Shown here piece after piece: positions 42,675-51,967 of a stretch of DNA of 64,000 nucleotides (position 1 is its first letter; the number at the start of each line of letters is the position of its first letter). A program made the translations under genes and the position numbers. The stretch covers positions 248,001 to 312,000 of the forward strand of contig JAUPFP010000052.1 in the NCBI GenBank assembly GCA_036925085.1, given 5' to 3'. Source of the stretch: Brachycybe producta (lineage: Eukaryota; Arthropoda; Diplopoda; Playtdesmida; Andrognathidae). The notes beneath the pieces are model-generated. The model was not told the DNA's origin. It made no database searches and saw nothing but the letters and a program-made list of their open reading frames with translations.

Positions 42675-45375
42675 ATGAAATCTGTAAGTTTAGTGATTGG
42701 TTCTCATTAATTTTCAATTTTATGCACTTGCACCTTTGAGAAGAAAAAAAAAACACTTTACACCCTCTTTAAGAAAACAGAAATTGAAAAGTTTACTAGA
42801 AACTAGAATAGTAAACGAATCAGAGAAAACATTTTTTTTTCATGGTGATATCTTTCAAAATAAACTTTTTTTTATCAAAGTTTGAAAAAGTCGCATCGAA
42901 ATGAAAATTCGTTCTTTTTCTCTCAAACTTTTTATATAAAGTTTAATTTGAAAAATACAATCATAAAAATATTTGTTTTATTTGAATCATTTAGTTTTCT
43001 AGTTTTTAATAAACTTTTTAAAATAAATTAAAAAGTTTATTAGAAACTAGAAAATTAAACATGAAATATGATAAGGAAAAAAGCCTTAATTATCAAATCT
43101 CAAAACTAATTTCTCAAATATTCAAACATTTGCAAAAAACTAGAATAATAGGAGAACCTTTTAAGAAATATCTTCATGTTTAAAATCTTTTCATGCATAT
43201 GTTTAACTAGAAAATGTTAGCCTCTAACCAGTCTTCTTTATTGAACAAAAATAATTGTGGTTTATAAAAGCCATTATTATTAGTTAACAAAAAAATATGC
43301 ATTTTTACAATTAATAAAAGCTGTTTAGAGGCTAGAATTTTCTCAAAGGAAGCCATCACTTAACACAAAGTTCTCCTTGATTTTTAGCCTCTAACCAGTC
43401 TTTTTTGATTGCAAATAATAATAAGTATGGATTTTCTAGTCTTTATTAATTAAGAATTTATGACAATTATATCAAATTGCATAAAAATACTTTAAAAAAC
43501 ACTTTTTTCAGCTTTTAATTTGCATAAATTTCGTTAAGCCTGATTAATGAGGCCTCTCAACGAGACTAATCCTGAAAAAAAGAGCTACAAAAATATTCAT
43601 TTTGTAATATTAAAAATTTAAAACAAAAAAAATGTGGACGACACACTTCCGCATAGAAAATTATTTGTCCCTGAAATAAATAATTAACAATACTTAGGCC
43701 TTGATTCCATTGGGGCGACAATTTCAACTGTTGAAAAATAACAGTGTTTCCTATGGAGAAGTGAGTTAATGCACATTTCTATTAGTTGGCTAATATGACG
43801 TCACCAATAGGAGAAAAGTCATTCAATAGAAAGCCCTCAATTCCCCCCCCCCCCCAAAAAAAAGTACAAATATTCGCCCCAAAAAAAGTTGAAATTGATT
43901 CAACTTTTGTTGAAACCTTCTTTTTGGTGAATATTTTTGCTTTTTTGCATTTTTTGAGTCGCCATCTTTCTTTTCGTTTCGTTGTTGGTGAGTGTTTTTT
44001 CAATGATTTTTCTTCAATTTCTCATCATTCCAGTTAAATTAATGTATTTTAATTAGTTGTATGATATATTTAACTATAGATTTACAGAAAAAATAACGCC
44101 GTTTCGATGTAAATATTGATAAGAAACGGCAATTTATGTTTTACTTAAAGTGGTAGAGCGAATGTGGTTTTCTCACCTCAATTGGCCTAACATAATGAGC
44201 ATCCGATAATAGTAACTAGGCGGGAACCACGTTTGTTCTGTTATTAGTCGCCATATCGAATTTCTTTTCTCCTACTAATAGAAATGCATTAACACACTTT
44301 CTCCATAGGAAAAAAAACTTATTTTTCAACAGTTGAAATTTTCAACAAGTTACAAATTGTCGCCACAGTGGAAACAAGGCCTTAATGTCCATTGTAACCC
44401 AGTAAATGAAATGATTTTCAACTTTCTGAAAGAATGAAAAAATAAACTGAAATAATAATTAAATGAAAATTAATTAAATTTTATGAGAAGTTTCAGTTTC
44501 TGCTGTTTATTGTTATTAATTATTATTATAGTTCAAAATCAACAATGAAATCTTTAAGTTTAGTGATTGGTTCTCATCAATTTTCAATTTTCTGCACCTT
44601 GCACCTTTGAGAAGAAGAAAAAAAACACTTGACAACCTTTAAGAAAACAGAAATTGAAAAGTTTACTAGAAACTAGAATAGTAAACGAATCAGAGAAAAC
44701 ATTTATTTTTTCATGGTGAAATATTTCAAAATAAACTTTTTATCAAAGTTTGAAAAAGTCGCATCGAAATGAAAATTCGTTCTTTTTCTCTCAAACTTTT
44801 TATAAAAAGTTTAATTTGAAAAATACAATCATAAAAATATTTCTTTTATTTGAATCATTTAGTTTTCTAGTTTTTAATAAACTTTTAAAATAAATTAAAA
44901 AGTTTATTAGAAACTAGAAAATTAAACAAAAAAAGCCTTAATTTTCAAATCTCAAAACTAATTTCTCAAATATTCAAACATTTGCTAAAAACTAGAATAA
45001 TAGGAGAACAATCTTTTTAAATTAAGTTTTAAATTAATGTTTAAAAGAAGAACGTAAACTTTGAAATTTTTTTCAAACTCAGTAGCAAAACGCTTATTTT
45101 GCACTTTTTAGAAAACTATCCTACTATTCTAGTTTTTAAATTGATAAAAAAAATTAAATCTTAAACAATTTTACTTTTACTTTTCTCAGATGAGAATCAC
45201 CAGTTTCGTACTTGTGTTGGCCCTTTTGATGACGTCAGTGGTGGTCCAAAGCCAAATAATGAACACAAGTGAGGCCACAAGTGAGGCCACAAGTGAGCCC
45301 ACTTCTGAGGCCACCACAATGGAAGATATGAACTCCACTGCAACGGTCACCTCGTCATCTACTCCATCCGAATGA
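42675..45375 (+). CDS. Small secreted Ser/Thr-rich peptide, nine-base first coding exon
   Basis: Proposed exons 42675-42683 (ATGAAATCT, MKS, then GTAAGT donor) and 45190-45375 (acceptor TTTTCTCAG), phase 0, giving 64 residues. After MKS comes MRITSFVLVLALLMTSVVVQ, a clear signal peptide, then a mature chain of SEAT/SEPT repeats rich in Ser, Thr and Glu with no Cys. It could be a small mucin-like secreted peptide; no family is recognised. AATAAA follows at 45555-45560. The join is inferred by analogy with the minus-strand gene at 47535-48562, which has the same ATGAAA-first exon and phase. If exon one is not used, translation could begin at the ATG at 45190, since the acceptor abuts it. The duplicate first exon at 44545-44553 has a mutated donor (TTAAGT). 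Confidence 0.65.
43697..44381. mobile_element. 685-bp TIR element with TTA target duplication (PIF/Harbinger-like)
   Basis: Ends GGCCTTGATTCCATTGGGGC and its diverged complement CCACAGTGGAAACAAGGCC. Subterminal TTTCAACTGTTGAAAAATA faces TATTTTTCAACAGTTGAAA. TTA flanks both sides (43694-43696, 44382-44384), and the duplicated block at 42385-42400 shows the matching empty site with a single TTA. There is no transposase frame, so it is non-autonomous. Confidence 0.85.
44545..44553 (+). pseudogene. Duplicate first exon with lost splice donor
   Basis: ATGAAATCT with the same 5' context as 42675-42683 (GTTCAAAATCAACA before it) but followed by TTAAGT in place of GTAAGT. The TATA-bearing piece found upstream of the first copy is missing. 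It reads as a dead copy lying inside the working gene's intron. Confidence 0.65.
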
Positions 45376-45592
45376 CCACTCGGACATTCGTCACCATTTG
45401 GTCCTCCAACATTTAAAAGAAGAAAAGAAAAATCATTTTAAAATTTAAAAAAAATGTTAGAAATTAAAACAATTCCCGAAAAAAAAATGTTGATCTCTTA
45501 ATTAAAAGGATTTAATTAAAAACAAATTGTTCATTTTATGTAAAAATCAAATGAAATAAATAAAATCCATAAATCAATTGTGTTTTGTGAAT

Positions 45593-45851
45593 TATTTGCA
45601 TAATTTAGAACTTGAACTCTCAAGCAAACGTTTCTCAACCTGTGGCCCAAGTGGCCAATTATGATATAACAATCTCATTTAAATCAACTAACAGTTGGTT
45701 AGAGGTTAGAACTTTAGGTGGCAACTGATATTAGCCTCTAACCAGCCATTTTTTTTTTAGAAAAAGCATCATTGCAAGTTGCTCGAATGATCGCAATTGA
45801 GTCACGAATTGAGAAACATGTGCTTGATATTGCATAAGAGTCCGTGCCCTA
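45593..45851. mobile_element. TIR element, GGGCTCGGA family, decayed left end
   Basis: CGTTTCTCAACCTGTGGCCCA at the left, GTTGGTTAGAGGTTAGAAC in the centre facing TTAGCCTCTAACCAGCC, and GAGTCCGTGCCCTAA at the right end. It lies just 3' of the small peptide exon. Confidence 0.75.
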
Positions 45852-46004
45852 ATAATAATAATAAATGTTTTAAAATTCTTGCTTTGAGGGTATAAGTTGA
45901 AGTTGAAGTGCTAACTGTCTTTTTTTTTTCAATTTGAGCTATAGTTCAAAAGCTAAAAAGCTAAAAAAGCCTCATTTAGAATTTAAAACAGAACAACTTT
46001 TAAT

Positions 46005-46326
46005 TAGAGCTCGGATTTTTATGCAAAAATATCAAAAAGCAAATGTTTCTCAATCTGTGGCCCAAGTGCCAATTTAAAGTAACAATCATCATTAGAGCAA
46101 CTGCAATTATGCTTTTTTTTAAGAAATCAAAACGGCTGGTTAGAGGCTACATGTCTTGGTTACTATCAGTTGTAAACTAGTTTTCTAGCCTCTAAACAGT
46201 GTTTTTGATTTGAAAAAAATCATAATTGTTTGTTGATCTTAATGTGGGATTGTTACTTCACAATTTGCTTTTGGGCCACAGATTGAGAAACAGTTGCTTG
46301 ATAAGTGCATAAAAATCCGAGCCCTC
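46005..46326. mobile_element. TIR element, GGGCTCGGA family
   Basis: TAGAGCTCGGATTTTTATGC at the left and AAAATCCGAGCCCT at the right, with TTTCTCAATCTGTGGCCCAA facing GGGCCACAGATTGAGAAA and central GGTTAGAGGCTA facing TAGCCTCTAAACAG. Confidence 0.85.
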
Positions 46327-46450
46327 ATAATAAACAATACTAAAAAAAATGCATTTTATGCAAGTAAATATTAATTAAATAATTATTAATTAAAATATTT
46401 TACAAATAGATGATTTTGTAACTGGTTATTCTAAAATTTCAGAAAACTGA

Positions 46451-46653
46451 AAGTGTTTTTAAAAAACTAGAACGGTAAAAGAAACACCTAATAGTATTTT
46501 AATAATTGTTGATTATCTTTCAAAATAAACCTTTTATGAACAAACAATTAAAAAAACATTCTTTCAAACTTACGTATAAAACGTTTATTTTAAACGATAT
46601 CAACATGAAAATATCCATAAGTAAAATAAGCTGCCCCTTCTAGTTTCTAAAAA
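46451..46653. repeat. Full foldback element
   Basis: AAAAAACTAGAACGGTAAAA and GATTATCTTTCAAAATAAAC face ACGTTTATTTTAAACGATAT and GCCCCTTCTAGTTTCTAAAA. Confidence 0.8.
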
Positions 46654-47534
46654 TTGTTGCTCAAACACAAAAAAACATTTATTTATAGAAATTATTTTAA
46701 AAACCAATTAATTAGTATAATCCTAATAAATTAATAATTATATTTATAATTGAACACAATTATATTTTATATTTTTCAAACAAAAAAAGCTAATGTTAAC
46801 TAGAAAACGCTAGCCTCTAACCAGTCTTCTTTATCGAACAAAAAATAATTATGGTTTATAAAAGCCATTATTATTAGTTAGCAAAAACAAAATATACATT
46901 TTTACAATAAAATAAAAGCTGTTTAGAGGCTAGAATTTTTTCTCAAAAGAAGCCATCGCTTAACCCAAAGTTCACCTTGAGTTTAGCCTCTAACCAGTCT
47001 TTTTTTATTGAAAATAATAATAATAATGGTTGTTCTAGTTTTTAAAATAAATAAAAATTAATGACAATTATCAAACTGCATAAAAATGCTTCAAAATACA
47101 CTTTTTTGATCTTTTAATTAGCATAAATTTAATTAAGCCTGATTAATGAGGCCTCGCAACGAAACTAACCCTGAAAAAAAAAGACCTACAAAAATATTCA
47201 TTTTGTAATATTAAAAATTTAAAAGAAAAAAAAATGTGGACGACACACATCCGCATAGATAATTATTTGTCCCTGAAATAAGTAATTAACAAGAACTAAT
47301 TAAACTAATTAAAAAAAGTTTGACACTTTGTGGTAACAAATGCCAAAATAATAAGTGAAAAACACATTCTGAAGCTAAATCACTTTATTGTTTTCCATAT
47401 ATTATTCCATTATATTTTTAATTAATAAGTTGAAGGACGAAAAAGGGGAAGGACTTTCTAGTATTTTAAAACTACTTAACCTATATATAGTAAATTATTG
47501 GAAGTGCATCCTCTTTTAATGGAGGTGGGCCTCA

Positions 47535-48562
47535 TTAAGGTTCTCGGAGTTGTCCGGACAGCTTCGGTGCCATCGGTGGTGCTGACGTGGTCGTCGTGTC
47601 CATTCCTTCGTTCGAACCCGATCCCGATCCCGTCGATTCATCCGAACTCATCATTGTTGTCCCTTTGTCATCCATACCCATGCCCATACCTGAAATTTTC
47701 ATGGAATTTTACAAACAAATTAAAGTTTTCGACAAAAAAAGCTAAAAATTACTATTCTAGTTTATAATAAACTTTGAATTATTTCCACATTTTAAATTTA
47801 AAAAAAAAGCTTAATAAAATGTATTTAATTAAGATAATTAAAAACCCATTTTGCAACTGTGGTTATTCTAAATTTTAGAAGATCAACACTAAGGAGAAAT
47901 TGAAATTGTGTTAGAAACTAGAAGGGTTGCTCAAATTAAGCATATTTTCATATAATTTCAATATAAACTTTTCATAGGCAAAACAAACTATGTTAAACTG
48001 TGTTAAGTCACAGTTTTTTAAAATCTTATGAATCAGCTTGTCAGTGCTAAACAGTGTTAAGTCCATAGTTTTACACACTGGCAACTAGATGGTGGTATAC
48101 AATGTTAAGTCCTATTCTCCTTCAATGAAAAGGAAACAACTTTCAAATGACTGTTCCCCTGTAAAATTTAGGCTTTAAGGTGACTTAACACAGTTTACCT
48201 CTGAGGGAACTGAATTGGAATATTTTCAAACTGAAATAAAAAGCTTATTTTGAAAGAATTAAGTGATTCAGCTGCTCTTCTAGTTTCTAAAGCACTTTGT
48301 AGGCCTAAGTTTCTCTTCGTTTTGCACTTGAAAGACAGAAAATAACCAGAGTTACGAGAGGCTAAAATTTTCAATTTGAAACCACCTTTAATTAGTTATA
48401 GTTAATAATTAAAAATAGTTAATTACCACCATGAACGGTGTTTTCATGCGAAACGAGCAACAAAACGACGACCAACACAAAAACGGACAACTGAAAAACA
48501 AAAAAAAATTAATTAAAATCTTAACTTAATTCCATAATAAGAAATAAACTGACTGTTTTCAT
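47535..48562 (-). CDS. Small secreted Met/Ser/Thr-rich peptide, nine-base first coding exon
   Basis: Exons 48554-48562 (ATGAAAACA then GTCAGT), 48427-48490 and 47535-47689 join in frame to 75 residues. MKTLSVFVLVVVLLLVS is a signal peptide. The mature chain starts HENTVHGGMGMGMDDKG and continues Ser/Gly/Thr-rich without cysteine to PKLSGQLREP. No family is recognised. A minus-strand TATAAAAAG lies at 48686-48694, about 125 bases before the ATG, and AATAAA at 47384-47389, about 146 bases after the stop. Gene shape, leader type and the tiny first exon match the plus-strand peptide gene at 42675-45375, so the two are probably paralogues pointing at each other. Confidence 0.75.
47908..48298. repeat. 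Foldback-family arms flanking 250 bp of other sequence
   Basis: Left GTTAGAAACTAGAAGGGTTG at 47908 and right AGCTTATTTTGAAAGAATTA with GCTGCTCTTCTAGTTTCTAA ending at 48290. The middle, about 47980-48215, repeats ACTGTGTTAAGTC words. It lies in an intron of the small peptide gene. Confidence 0.65.
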
Positions 48563-48685
48563 TTTTTTTTTGTAAAAATTAACTATTTCACTTTTAAAGA
48601 ACAAAATTCTAGAAGACTAGAAATACAAAAAAATCGAGGATCAAAGTGGTGAATTTTCGAATAAACTTCTCGAATCGAAACCCCG

Positions 48686-48694
48686 CTTTTTATA
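48686..48694 (-). promoter_or_regulatory. TATA box of the minus-strand small peptide gene
   Basis: TATAAAAAG on the minus strand with CCCCG just downstream. Spacing to the ATG at 48562 resembles that of the plus-strand partner. Confidence 0.5.
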
Positions 48695-48929
48695 GACGAA
48701 GATTTTTGTCTTTTAAAACAAAAAGAAAATAAAGTTGTCCAATCGGAAAAATCCAAATCGAAATTTCCAATTTGCAATTTCCAATTGTATTGAAATTTCT
48801 ATAGAAAACAAAAGAAAAATACGAAATTAATAAAATATTATATTTTTCGATCTCCAACCGTTGGCCCTTTTCGACACACGTAACCCTCTTTAATCATTAC
48901 AACTTTTGCGTCACCAAAATTTCACGAGA

Positions 48930-49560
48930 AAACATGTCACTTGAACTTCCACTTGAACCAGAGTTCAAGTGAAGTTCAAGTGTCAAGTGTCCAACTTGAA
49001 TTTGGACCTTAGCACTTCAAACTTGAAACCACTGAACAGTAATTCCAACACACAGTTGAACTTGAACTTGGAATTTTTGTATTTTGGAACCCTGCTCAGA
49101 GAGGATTCAAGGTAAAAGTTCTAAGGTCAAGTGTCATTCTTGAATTTCAGGCTTAATGGCACTTTCCACTTATAATATAATAGCTCGTACAGGAGTCCAA
49201 CATTGAAAAACATCCTGTTTTATTGCATACACTCAATCAAACATAAGGGTTTTTCTATGGAAAGAACCCTGCTTAGAGGGTTCAAGTGCCAAGTTTCCTT
49301 CTTGTACAAGCTGATTCAAAAGTCCTAACACATATTTGTTAAAACAAAGTGACCATTTTTCCTATGAATAGAATAATAATATTTTGAAGCAATTTTGGTA
49401 AAACTTTGAGAAGTGAACTCTTTTCAACTTGAATTCTCTAAACAAGAGTTCAAGAGAAATCTCAAGTGCCAAGTTAAATTTCTTAAATCTGAGTCACCAG
49501 AATTTAACTAAAAAAATAAGTGATTCTTAAGTAAGAAATTATTTATTGATGTTCTAAGTT
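48930..49560. repeat. AAGTTCAAGTGCCAAGTT repeat family
   Basis: Words such as GTTCAAGTGCCAAGTTTCCTT, GGAACCCTGCTCAGAG and AACTTGAACTTGGAATTTTT recur on both strands. The same family appears at 7740-8400, 58680-59110 and 59500-59580. No coding frame is supported. A TTTC run is at 49826-49850. Confidence 0.55.
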
Positions 49561-49982
49561 ATTTTCCTCGGCCCAGTGACCAGATAAAGTGGAGAACCGT
49601 TCCAACTTTTCAATGTGTTCTCTCTAATTGCAAGAAATTAAAAATGACATCATCAGTCAGTCAGTTAATTTGTCTCTTATTTTGTCTTTTTTATTATTTA
49701 AACTTTTCTAATAATAAATAATAATAAATAAAATTATTGCATTTTCCCAAAAATAAATTAACTTCTGAAGAAATTCTTTTCTGATTTTCCGAGAGAAAGA
49801 AGAACATTCGCCGTTTACATCACTCTTTCTTTCTTTCTTTCTTTCTTTCTCTCGAAACAATTTATTATTAATTATTAATATTACGTAAGCATAAAAAAGA
49901 AACAGATCCTCGGCTGCAAATATACAAATAAGAATATTTCATAAAAAGGCCCTAACAACAACAACCATTAAAAAAAAGGCCC

Positions 49983-51864
49983 TCAGTGACAGGCGCACGA
50001 GGCGGCCACCATGTCATCGTACTGTTTTAGAATCACGTTCTCGTTTCCGTCGAAATAGAGGAGACTTATCGAGAAAAGTTTGTTCGGAACACAGCACGGC
50101 ACCTCGACGTCCGTCTGCAGTTGAAGCTCGTGCACGATACTCTGGACCGTGGCATGGTTCGTAGGCATCAGGTTCTGACCCAGAGGAAACGAACACTTTC
50201 CTAAGCAATGATAAGCATTGTAACCCTTAGGAAAAATGATCCATCCGGACCAACCGATCTTCTCGAAGTCGACGGCAAGTTCGTGACGTTGGCATTCGTC
50301 GGATCGGCCGCCGACGGATTCCGGTGAAGCCGGAGTTCCATCCTCGTCCAAAAGAGCCGAAGAGGATGTGGCCGAAGACCGACGGTTGCGAACGTAAGAG
50401 GCTCGGGTCGCATTCAGTGGCGAAGAATCCTCCTCGTTCCAGTAATCCTCGTCCGAGTCCGGACCCGAATGACTCCATTCGGCAAGTTCGTCTTTTGTTC
50501 AATGAAAATGAAACTTATTTAATTCTAGTTTTTAAGTGCAAAAGCCCTAAAAACTTTGGGTTATTTTCTGTATTTCCGGAACAAAATTAAGAAAAATTGA
50601 AAGTGTATTAGAAACTAGAAGGGTACCGGTCAGCTACCCTTCAAGTTTCTAACACACTTTCAATTTTTCTTTTTTGAAAAAAGCTGTAATGAATTTCAAT
50701 ATTGTGGGCGTTTTCATCACCTGGCGATGGGAAGTTTGGTGCGTGACGCGGTCTTCCGTCGTCCGTGAAGAGAACCAGAATCGGTTGTTTGCTCGCATGA
50801 TGTCGCCTCTTAGCGATTCGTACGAGACTGGCCGTATCTTCGACCGAATCGCCACCGATCGAACGAAGCGTAACCAACAACCCTGTTCGATACGAAACGT
50901 ATTTTAAACAAAATCTCATTTTACGATCTTTTTATTTCCGTATTTATACCGTGGTTGGAAGAGTGGTTTCGTAGCCAGTCGATGGCCGCCGTCTTCACGT
51001 GAAACACTTCCCAGCCGATGGAATACGAACTGACACGACGAGCGTCAAGAAGCCGGTTGCCTTCCTCTTCGTTCGATAGTTTCTCGTCCATCACCTGGTA
51101 AATTCTCATCTAAAACAATCAAAGACGAGGGTTTCGAACAAACGTCCGTCAGTGGAGCCACAGAAAATCCGTCGTGGCCATGACAACCACCAAGTAATCT
51201 CGATGGCCACCTAAGAAGCTCGGTGGACACCAAGAGACTTCGGTGGCCGCTAGGAGACCTTGGTGGTTACCGCAGCCACTTCAGTAATCTTAACTCTAAG
51301 TAAGCCTCTCACTTCATAAAGATGAGATTTAACATCCTCCGAATCGTCATCGTTACGAAAACCGATCGGATGCGGTTTCAGTTTCATCTTATAGATATGA
51401 AATTCTGCCTGTAACACTTGTTCAACCGGATCCACTCCGCTTAAATTGAAAGCAAAATGCATCTTGTGGCTCACATCTAACGAAAACAACCAAACCTCAA
51501 ATAAGAATCGACACTTGAACTTTTCCAAATTTTCTTTTCTAGTCGAAGTGGTTCTACCTTTGTCGGGAAAAGATCGAATCACGTTGGCACCGTAAGGATT
51601 GTGAGTGACCGTTATTCCTGAACTGTCGGCGATCGAATTGTACAAGTCCAGCATATACTGAGGTGGAAAAAGGTGTCGATAACGATGACTCGGAGGACTG
51701 ATTCCGAACACTTGAAGTAATTTTCCCAACGCTTTGTCTTTGATGTCTTGCAAGGTGGACACGGGTAAGGATGGCGTCGGAGGAAGTGTGTGGCTGGAAA
51801 TGACCACCAAAAACCAAAATAAACACAAAAATATTGTCAAAACGGAATTATTCCGAAGTGCCAT
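49983..51864 (-). CDS. admp: BMP/TGF-beta family ligand, ADMP type
   Basis: Five exons (51558-51864, 51313-51476, 50950-51109, 50721-50882, 49983-50491) give 433 residues with consistent GT-AG phases. Signal peptide MALRNNSVLTIFLCLFWFLV. The propeptide shows SPPSHRYRHLFPPQYMLDLY, AEFHIYKMKL, RLLDARRV, WEVFHVKTAAIDWL and ILVLFTDD. A furin site RNRR lies at 299-302. The mature domain has all seven cysteines (331-432), with VDFEKIGWSGWIIFPKGYNAY, PTNHATVQSIV, CCVP and NVILKQYDDMVAASCACH. The KGYNAYHC, FPLGQ and KQYDDMVA.SC.CH pattern is why ADMP is preferred over BMP3 or BMP2/4; ADMP is a dorsal/organiser-expressed BMP-like signal in chordates. The CxC is CAC where most BMPs have CGC. A minus-strand AATAAA lies at 49861-49866. 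Confidence 0.9.
50589..50671. repeat. Compact foldback in the last admp intron
   Basis: Arms 50589-50625 and 50635-50671 pair at 35 of 37 positions around a 9-base loop. They carry the family's outer sequence (TTAGAAACTAGAAGGGTA) but lack the inner ATCTTTCAAAATAAAC part. The hairpin fills much of a 229-bp intron. Confidence 0.92.
51160..51275. repeat. GGTGGCCAC-type degenerate minisatellite in admp intron
   Basis: TCGATGGCCACC, TCGGTGGACACC, TCGGTGGCCGCTAGGAGACC and TTGGTGGTTACC follow at intervals of about 22-26 bases. It lies between the second and third coding exons. Confidence 0.55.
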
Positions 51865-51957
51865 CGTGTCACTTCTGAGAAAAAAAAAAAAAATCTCGAA
51901 ACACACCCCGAAAGAACACGGATCGATTACGAAAACACACGACAAAACCTAAAAATC

Positions 51958-51967
51958 TATATTTATA
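51958..51967 (-). promoter_or_regulatory. TATA box of the admp-like gene
   Basis: TATAAATATA on the minus strand, 94 bases upstream of the ATG at 51864. No intron is needed between it and the start codon. Confidence 0.6.

Larger units (their letters stand above)
42380..47300. repeat. Rearranged tandem duplication (blocks A-B / A-X-B)
   Basis: Block A occurs at 42385-43160 and again at 44382-45015 (shared GTCCATT.TGACCCAGTAAAT, GTTCAAAATCAACAATGAAA, ACTAGAATAATAGGAGAAC). Block B occurs at 43160-43690 and 46790-47300 (shared GTTAGCCTCTAACCAGTCTTC region, GCCTGATTAATGAGGCCTC, ATGTGGACGACACAC). Only the second copy has the 1.77-kb segment X (45015-46790), which holds the peptide-gene exon and two TIR elements. 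Only the first copy has a 115-bp piece with a TATA box and a hairpin at 42487-42548. Confidence 0.85.
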
